64,000 nt of DNA. It comes from Hydrangea macrophylla (taxonomy: Eukaryota; Streptophyta; Magnoliopsida; Cornales; Hydrangeaceae). The DNA is taken from the NCBI GenBank assembly GCA_033977485.1, contig CM066984.1, positions 47,068,600 through 47,132,599 of the forward strand, given 5' to 3'. Below are positions 56,768 through 64,000 of this stretch, piece by piece; the first letter of the stretch is position 1, and the number at the start of each line of letters is the position of its first letter. The notes beneath the pieces are model-generated. The model searched no databases. It was not told where the DNA came from and saw only the letters and a list, made by a program, of their open reading frames with translations. Both the position numbers and the translations under genes were made by a program.

Positions 56768-58263
56768 TGATGGAAAAACCGGTTTAAGTTAAAAGTTTAA
56801 ATGCGCAGCGGAAAAGTCAAGTTACAAAAACTTAATGGTAGCCCAGGATTTACTACTCGTTAATTCCATAGATGCGCACAAGAGGGGACAAGAGTTATAC
56901 CTTAGTGTCTTGAACCCAATTCTGATTTTCTTTAACTTCCAGCAGCTTCCACTAGATGGCCTTCACTCTTATGACTCCTATGGATGCTCGCAGGACGGAC
57001 TAGGGTTGGTGGGAACCCTAATGGAGAGGAAGGAAAAGGTTTGGTGCTCTAAAACAGTTTCTGCAGCTTCTGACGTTCAAAACCACGAACTTCTTTTCCA
57101 GAACGCAGCTGCCCTATTTATAGATTCCCAGAACCGACCTAGACTTCGAGCGATCGAAGATCTTTGATCGATTGAACCTTCGATCGATCGAACCATTCTC
57201 GATCGATCGAGACTGCCAAGACTTCAATCGATCGAACATACTTCAATCGATCAAACTTGTCTTGACAACTTCCTCATGTGTCTTTCCAAGTATCCTAGCG
57301 GAGCTAAGAGTGGGACCTCCTAGGCTCTTTATTGTTGGCTCAGACCAGTTTGTTAATTACCGTGACCAAACTCTTTGATCAGCAAACTAACTAACTGGTC
57401 AGTTAACGTTTACTCCACTACAAAACGATAACTGAACTCCAACGCAAAAGAACATATCCGAAGCGATAACTAGACTTGTATGTTGTACTAATGTCCCTCT
57501 ACCTTCAGCATTCGTAATCATATTCAGGTAGTCGGATAACTGTTACTGTCAACCTGAATCATGATTACTTCTTGTATTCCTTGAGTCCCATTCACCTCTC
57601 ATGATTACCAAACATGTTGATAACTCTTATCAACAAGACTGCAGTACTCAGTAATCGACTTGGTGACATTCTCAAGGGAATGCTTACTCTGATACAGAGG
57701 GTAGATTCTGTCTTGACAATATATGTTCACAACCCTATGAATATGACATACCCAAGATACCCAGGTGTTGATCTTCTATAGACCTCACTGATTGGTAAGT
57801 CAAAGCAGCCATATCCACAGTCTGTGTTCATAATCGTCTCAAGATTAAGAACACGTACCTTATACAAGTTATGAGTTCCTATCGACTGATTGACAGTCTT
57901 GAGCGTCAATAGGAAAGCTCAGGTCCGTCAATGCACTATAAGCACTAGCATGTAAACTAAGAGTTAAACTCTAGTGATTGAGATTAATCACTCCATCCAA
58001 TGGTAGTTGATCATGCTACAGTGTAAACCTGATGAGATATCCAGTCTCATCATCCACTGTGACACATTCTAAGTAACAAAGAATAGTAATTCGTATCTCA
58101 CTTGTATGTGTCTCATACATACACGAATTACTTACTATGATACTTAAGGATAACAATCATCTCATGAAAGAAACATACATAACTAAATGTAAAGCTGATA
58201 TCCATATATTAAAATGTCAATGTCTCATATATGAAGTAATGGTTTGAGGGCACAAACCCAACA
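56768..58263 (-). mobile_element. LTR3 (5' LTR of unit B)
   Basis: 1496 bp from TGATGGAAAAACC to CAAACCCAACA, then the target duplication CGCTA. Palindrome pairs 57145-57255, TATA box 57114-57122. This is the outer, transcription-start-side end of the tandem element. Confidence 0.93.
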
Positions 58264-61200
58264 CGCTAAAGGTCCTGGAGTAAACCTAGAGATTCTATCA
58301 TGCGTAGAAAGTCTATTTTGGGTAGCTAACCAAAGAACAACGCTTTGTCTTAGGATACATCTAGAAAACCACACAATGTTATACCATGGAACCACAGGAT
58401 GATGTATCCTCAAATGGTCCCAAATAAGAAACATATTAAACACACCATTAGGGGTTATAGTCCATTTCACAGTATCCATACAACTTTTAGGTTTATGGAA
58501 ATTAGACAAAACACTTCTAACTTCATTAAGCTCAATGGAATTGGAACCAGGCCAGCTTTAATCCAAATCCTTAATGATGCTGCTAACTTTAGCATTAACA
58601 TTGATTTCTGAATCATAAACAATTCTATCAGAGAATTTATCCAACAAGGGACCCAAAGGAAGCCAATTATCAAACAAGAGAGACATATGGTCACCATTAA
58701 CAACACAATGAATTAGTAATGGTTTAGCAACTTCTCTAAGTTTTAATAACTTCGTCCAATACCAAGAGCATTGGGAAGGAATTTTGGCTTGCCAAAGGTT
58801 CTTATCTTTCAACATATACTTATGGACCCACTTGTTCCAAAGGGATAAATTGGAGGGGTCCAAAAGATTCCCAATATGTATAAGATTTAAGACAGTGTTG
58901 ACCAAAAAGACATCCTTCCTTTTTTGGTCTACAAACTTTATCCCAGGCAGCTTTAGCTCCCGAAACTTGCTCTGTCTTGCCAGACCACAGGAATCTGGTC
59001 ATAGATTGTGAAACTTGCTTGAGAACTCCTTTAGGCAAAATAAACATTCCTGACCAGTATAGTTGAATCCCTGTCAAGACAGAGCTAATAAGCTGGGCTC
59101 GCCCTGCATAAGATAAAAATTTAGATTTTCAACAATTAATTCTAGCACATATTTTATTGACCAAACCCTCACAATCTTGTTTTTTAAGTTTAGAAGTAAT
59201 AAGGGGGACTCTAAGATATCTAATGGGGAGAGAACCTTTCTCAAAGTGAAGGGTGTTAACAATTTCATCAATCAAATTACCCTCAACATTTGAGAAAAAA
59301 AGACAGCTCTTAGTATTATTGGCTTGTAAACCAGTAAGATTAAAGAACTGGTTTAGAGTTTGTCTGATCAAATTTGCAGATTCAACATTCCCATTAAAAA
59401 GAATAAGAAGATCGTCAGCAAAACAGAGATGTGAGATTTTTAGTTTATCACATTTCCAATGGTAAGTAAAAGGCTCTCTATGAATATTATGATGTAAAAG
59501 TTGGCTCAAGGTATCCATAATGATTACAAATAAGTAGGGAGAAATGGGATCACCTTGTCTTAAGCCTTTAGCACCATCAAAGTAACCCACAGATTCTCCA
59601 TTAAAATTAATAGAATATCTAGGGGTGGTAACACATGCAATAATCCATTTTCTTAGGTTAGGAGGAAAGTTAAGTACTTCAAGTAAATCAATGAGGAATT
59701 CCCAACTAACACTATCATAAGCCTTCATAATATCCACCTTAGCTGAAACTCTAGGCTTACCCTTTTGTTTATGATAATCTCTCATAAGGTCTTGGGCAAG
59801 GAGAATATTATCACTAATCTTCCTACCTTTAATAAAAGCAGACTGTGCCTGATCAATAAGATATGGAAGGATTATTTGAAGCCTACTCGCAATAATCTTA
59901 TGTATACAGTTATAAACAGTATTGCAGCAGGAGATAGGTCTAAAATCACCCATCTTAGATGATTAGAGATCTTAGGGATCAGAGTAATAAGGTTAGTATT
60001 AGATTCTCGCAAAAGCTCCCCCTTTTGGAAAAATTCTTTTACAACATTTAAGATAGAAGATCCCACTGTGGCCCAAGAATCTTTAAAGAAAAAAGCAATA
60101 TAGCCATCAGGGCCAGGGGCTTTATTACTATGAAAGTTAAATAAAGCCTTTTTAATCTCATCATCAGAGGGAACCCTATCCAAATCTGCCATCAACTCGG
60201 TAGGAATTCTTTTATGAACAAAGGACATAATTATTCTTTACCAGGGTAGTTATGATTAGAGGGAGTACCAAGTAAAGAGGTGAAATATCTGATAGCTTCA
60301 CTTTTAGCCTCATCACAGGTGGTAGTGAAACTACCATCTGGTTTTTCAAGAGTTAAAATTCTTTTAAAATTCCTTCTCTCTTTAATGGAAAGATGAAAGT
60401 ACCTTGAGTTTTTATCTCCCACATCTAGCCACTGTAACCAAGATATCTTCTTAAGAATTTCCTCTTCAATCTAAATGGCTTCATGAAAAGTTTTCAAACA
60501 AAGTTTTTGCTCCTCTATGAGAGAAGTGTCATACGGATTAGCAAGTAAGGCAGATTGAATAGATTTAAGTGCCTCCCTAGCCTTATCAGCATTAATCCTT
60601 TCTTGGCCTTTGGACTTCTTACCCAATATTTTTAGATCTTGTTTAAGGTTTCTAAGTTTATGGAAGACTTGATATTGGGAAGTTACTTCAATTTTTTGGT
60701 CCCAAGCATTCTTAACAATATCATAAAAGTTATTCAATTTGGTCCAATAGGTGTAAAACATAAAAGCCCTACCCTTCCTCCTATGATTCTTGTCAATATG
60801 AACAATAATAGGAGAATGATCGGAGGTACCTAGAGCCTGGAAATGGGTAAAAAAGTCAGAGAAGTAATCAAGCCATGTTTGGTTGACCATTGCTCTATCA
60901 AGCTTTCTTTGAGTGAGGTCTGACCGCCCGTATCTTCTATTTGACTAAGTAAACAATTCCCCTACATATCTAAGATCCACTAAACAACAATCATCAGTAG
61001 TTTTTTTAAAGTCAAGCATATCATTATTCCAACCATGACTAGGCTCAGAAATTTCTTCTGGGCACAGGGTAACATTGAAGTCACCTAAGGTAATATAATT
61101 AATGGAGTCACTACTAGCATTAATAGCTCTAAGGTCATCCCAAAGTTCCCTTCTAGCTTGGCCAGTATTAAAGCCGTAAACAAAGGATGCTTCAAAATTA

Positions 61201-61503
61201 GTTGTTTTCTCATCATTTTCAATACTAACATGAATGAGTTGAGATGTGCTTTTAAGGATTTTAAAGGTAATTTTGTCATTATTCAAACCTATCCAAATTC
61301 TCCCAGAAGTGGCAGGGGTGCTATTAGAAAAAAAATTCCCACTGTTTAAAAATCTTTCTGCTGATTGTATTTTCATTGGATTGACTAACTTTAGTCTCAG
61401 CAAGACTTAAAATATCTATATTGTTATCATGGATGAATTTTGCAACCTCAGTTTGTTTAAAGGCCATATTGAGACCTCTAATATTCCAACAACAAACAAT
61501 CAT
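58264..61503 (-). pseudogene. LINE F ORF2: endonuclease and reverse transcriptase (5' part)
   Basis: The start is at 61503 (MIVCCWNIRGLNMAFKQTEV, the usual opening of the apurinic-like endonuclease). Endonuclease motifs LSLAETKV, SFVYGFNTGQARRELWDDLR, YITLGDFNVTL and LGTSDHSPIIVHI follow to about 60790. Then come a coiled linker, FHSNKAPGPDGYIAFFFKDS (RT start), GDFRPISCCNTVYNCIHKI, GLRQGDPISPYLFVIIMDTL and SHLCFADDLLILFNG (the FADD catalytic site), and the region before zf-RVT. Frameshifts or stops lie near 61330, 60945, 60470, 60230, 59953, 59100 and 58550. The gene is cut at 58264 by the composite Copia and ends at 20641. Confidence 0.9.
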
Positions 61504-62637
61504 TAAGAACGACTAAGGGGTTGGTTTATCTTACCTGAAGAACTAGAGCGAGAGTCCTTCTTACTGTTCTGCTTACCTTGATTTAGAGAAGCCTCGGGAG
61601 AATGTGAGCTTGGAGATGGGTATGTTGTGTGCTAGGAGCTTGCTCCAAGATCATTATCCTGATTCTTACTTTCTGGATTAGCACAAGATGGAGACTGAAG
61701 AATGCTTTGCAGTTGATCACCCTTAGAACAGTGCTCCCCCATCACATGAACAGTGTGATCCCGTTGACTACATTCATTAGCAACCTGGTGGCCAATAATA
61801 GTATTAGTAATACTAAGTTCAATTTCATCCCTATTTCTGTCCACTGAGACCTGTAATTGTTCCCCTTCTGTCACATTAAGGTTCAAGGGTGAAATTAGAT
61901 TCGCGTTTGGTTTTTTATCAGCTTGTCCCCTTATGCCACTTCCTTGTATAACCTCATAAGACCCTTCATTACCATACTGTGAGCATGTAGTTTCAGTGAA
62001 TTCGTTAAGATCTTCTATATTATCCAACAATTCAGTTTGGGGGGGGGGGGGGGGGGGGGGGGGCTAGCTGCTGGGTCTTCAACATAAACCATTTTACCCG
62101 TGCCTTTAACCTTCCAAGCCCCCTCATCATTTACTATTTGAGTGCTAGAAGCCTGAACCTTTGGTTTTGAATGCTTATTAAATTTATGAATCTTAGAGCA
62201 ATCATGGCCAAACCTTTGACATTTAGCACATCTTATAGGAGTCCATTGATATTCAACCCTGATATTGATCCTTTCTTCTTCAGAACCCTCAACCTCAATT
62301 TCAAAATTGTGCAACAATTCATACTCAGCCTGGACTTCAATACATATCCTAGCATATGAGATTCTTCTACAGGTAGCAGACATTCTATCAACATGCAAAG
62401 GCTTCCCTACCACACTGGCTATATGACTCAACCCCTCTGGTGTCCAATATTCTAGAGGAATATTGAAGAAATGAACCCAAATAGGAACACAAGAAGGAAC
62501 TTCCTTATCAAGCACCAGGCCTTGCTGCCAATTTTTCAGCAATATGGGTTGCCCAGCAACATGCCATAGTCCCCCTTCAAGAACATTGATACTATCTTCT
62601 TTGGAATCGAATTTAAAGAAGAAGTGACCTGAATTAG
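61504..62637 (-). pseudogene. LINE F ORF1 (DUF4283-like RNA-binding protein), partial
   Basis: Minus strand from 62637: GHFFFKFDSKEDSINVLEGG, LKNWQQGLVLDKEVPSCVPI, WVHFFNIPLEYWTPEGLSHI and VVGKPLHVDRMSATCRRISY, typical of plant LINE ORF1 (DUF4283-like), then a zinc-knuckle-like CAKCQRFGHDCSKI in which the final Cys is Ile. A poly(C) run (sense) encoding poly-Pro shifts the frame; the second frame (62030-61632) is acidic and Ser/Gln-rich. The N-terminus is missing because an LTR begins at 62638, so it may continue beyond the window. Confidence 0.82.
62039..62063. repeat. 25-bp poly(G) tract in LINE F ORF1
   Basis: An uninterrupted run of 25 G on the plus strand; in ORF1 sense it is poly(C), read as Pro codons (AASPPPPPPPPKLN). 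The ORF1 frame differs on its two sides, so its length decides the frame and may be a slippage or sequencing-error point. Confidence 0.95.
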
Positions 62638-63060
62638 TGATACGAACCCCGCCAACAATGTGACGAAACCCGTAACACGATTAATGCCTCGGACCGTTCT
62701 ACTATCAGATTCAAATGGAAACCGCGACCCAACACCTATAACAGATGTGAACCTTGGTATAAAGGATGAGGACGCCACAATCAAGGATGAAACACTCGAT
62801 TGATAAGTCCAGGTATGAACGCCACAGAGTAAATCTGATAAGTTTGAATAGTTCTTCAAAGAACCAAAGAGAAAACTCTCACAATATTATTAATGATCAA
62901 AACTGAATATTACAAACCCTAAAATGTTTAAATAGCTGAGGCTTACGGTTGGACCCTATAAGCCTACGAAATATTATGGCCCAATATAATTTACCCCAAA
63001 ACTAAAATAAAAAACAAACTAACAAATATGAAAAGTTCCTAAGTTGGCATGCAAGCCTAT
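62638..63060 (-). mobile_element. Gypsy H 3' LTR and 3' untranslated end
   Basis: On minus it ends GGCGGGGTTCGTATCA at 62638, comparable to GGCGGGATTCA of the Gypsy-1 LTR, and it shares blocks such as ATCTGATAAGTTxxAxxAGTTCT and AACCAAAGAGA with 13590-13640. PPT-like TTTTGGGGTAAA is at about 62988-62999. The exact start is unclear. It directly abuts LINE F, so H probably inserted into LINE F ORF1. Confidence 0.6.
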
Positions 63061-63063
63061 AAT

Positions 63064-64000
63064 TTATTCTAGAGCTTGAATCATGGACACCCAGCCTTGT
63101 GGATCACTAGTATCCTCTTTTGGGCCACAAAGATTAGTCTCAACCCAAATTTGTTGAACCAGCCCATTGAGATTGTCCTTGAACCGTTTTGCTCGCGCCC
63201 TTGTAACTGGACCAATTGGCATGTGGTTCGGGTCCGCATTCCACCTTGTGCTAGCCGCCATGTTCTCATCATTCCCCTCCTCTTGAAAAGGATTTGTCCT
63301 CAAATCGTCACCTACATCAAAAGTAGATAAATTAGCAACATTGAGAGTAGTACTAACATTATACTCACCAGGCAACTCTAGCTTGTAGGCATTATCATTG
63401 ATGCGCTCAAGAACTTGAAGAGGACCATCGCCTCGGGGAAGCAATTTAGAACGCCTATGTGCAGGAAATCTTTCTTTTCGTATATGTACCCAAACCCAAT
63501 CTCCGGGTTCAAAGATGATATTGCATCGTCCTTTGTTAGCTTGCGTTGCATATTGCTCCGTTCTTCGCTCAATATTGAGCCTTGCTTTCTCATGAATCTG
63601 CTTAACAAAATCTGCTTTCTTTTTGCCATCTAAATTAACACGCTCAGGAACAGGTAAAGGAGATAAATCCAGAGTTAAAGGATTAAAACCATACACAATT
63701 TCAAAGGGTGAAATTTTAGTAGCAGAATGGATGGTAAGATTATAAGCAAACTCAACATGTGGTAAACATTCTTCCCATGTTTTGATGTTCTTTTTAATAA
63801 TAGCCCTTAACAAAGTAGATAAAGTCCTATTTATACTTCGGTTTAACCATCAGTTTGTGGATGACAAGTAGTAGAAAATAATAACTTAGTCCCCAACTTA
63901 AACCACAAGGTCTTCCAAAAGTAACTCAAGAACTTAACATCTCTATCTAAAATAATGGTTCTAGGCATACCATGTAATCTCACAATCTCCTTAAAGAACA
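63064..64000 (-). pseudogene. Gypsy H integrase and Pol C-terminus, partial
   Basis: The minus strand enters at 64000 inside the integrase core ([30 protein letters not shown] then a stop where Gln is usual, TE), then LRAIIKKNIKTWEECLPHVE, FAYNLTIHSATKISPFEIVY, the GPF-like module LPRGDGPLQVLERINDNAYK and LPGEYNVSTTLNVANLSTFD, and the tail GPVTRARAKRFKDNLNGLVQ. The tail resembles Gypsy-1 and -2 but is diverged. The frame is broken near 63810-63860. The tail might be the CR-type extension seen in the CRM lineage, but I cannot confirm that by eye. Confidence 0.85.

Larger units (their letters stand above)
21015..58263 (-). mobile_element. Composite tandem Copia element: LTR-A-LTR-B-LTR
   Basis: Three LTRs of one family in the same orientation (21015-22510, 38172-39651, 56768-58263) alternate with two internal regions, A and B. 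A single 5-bp duplication, CGCTA, flanks the whole (21010-21014 and 58264-58268) and interrupts the zf-RVT codons of LINE F. The middle LTR serves as 5' LTR of A and 3' LTR of B. Within A are Copia C and LINE E; within B is chromovirus D. With these removed the internals are about 5.7 kb each, the same as C. Unequal recombination between LTRs after one insertion explains the structure. An assembly error is the main alternative. Confidence 0.85.

Overview
This is plant nuclear DNA made almost wholly of retrotransposons stacked inside one another. The evidence is LTR elements with initiator-Met tRNA primer sites, a chromodomain-type Ty3 element, a large Copia family, and L1-type LINEs with a DUF4283-like ORF1 and a zf-RVT tail. 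The protein families look like those of a flowering plant, probably a eudicot. I found no host gene, tRNA or rRNA, so the window looks like a heterochromatic or pericentromeric TE nest.

Layout. 1-7405: an old, broken Copia element (+) split by a 2.76-kb solo LTR with ATAGA target duplications. 7430-8445: a gag remnant (-) of another Ty3 element. 8486-10140: AT-rich DNA with no gene. 10145-20433: a scrambled field of one Ty3/Gypsy family (-) cut up by LINE fragments, including a 5'-inverted LINE and a 21-bp LINE tail. 20434-21014 plus 58264-62637: one LINE (-), split inside its zf-RVT domain. 62638-64000: LTR and integrase end of another Gypsy (-).

The LINE was split by a composite Copia element, 21015-58263, bounded by a single 5-bp target duplication (CGCTA). 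Its structure is LTR-internal A-LTR-internal B-LTR, all on the minus strand: a head-to-tail tandem sharing its middle LTR. Unit A was hit by a nearly intact, very young Copia of the same family in the opposite orientation (C, 26902-35593, duplication CACAT) and by a 5'-truncated LINE (about 36449-37676). Unit B was hit, one codon before its polyprotein stop, by an 11.4-kb chromodomain Ty3 element (D, 39675-51117, duplication CAACC). With these insertions removed, internals A, B and C are each about 5.7 kb.

The most unusual signal is in the Copia family. Each copy carries eight pairs of a 14-bp palindrome (consensus TTCGATCGATCGAA), nearly always with exactly 5 bp between the two members of a pair. 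Three pairs sit directly upstream of the LTR TATA box and five lie in the 5' leader. The arrangement is kept in all copies. Element D has its own CG-rich arrays in the LTR, an extra ORF before gag, and five in-frame stops confined to about 1 kb of reverse transcriptase, all explicable as C-to-T type changes.

How the parts work together: these are autonomous-type elements (Gag, protease, integrase, RT, RNase H) and LINEs (endonuclease, RT) now mostly dead. Copia C is the only one close to intact, with a single internal stop. The order of insertion can be read from the nesting: LINE F, then Copia A/B, then D, C and LINE E.
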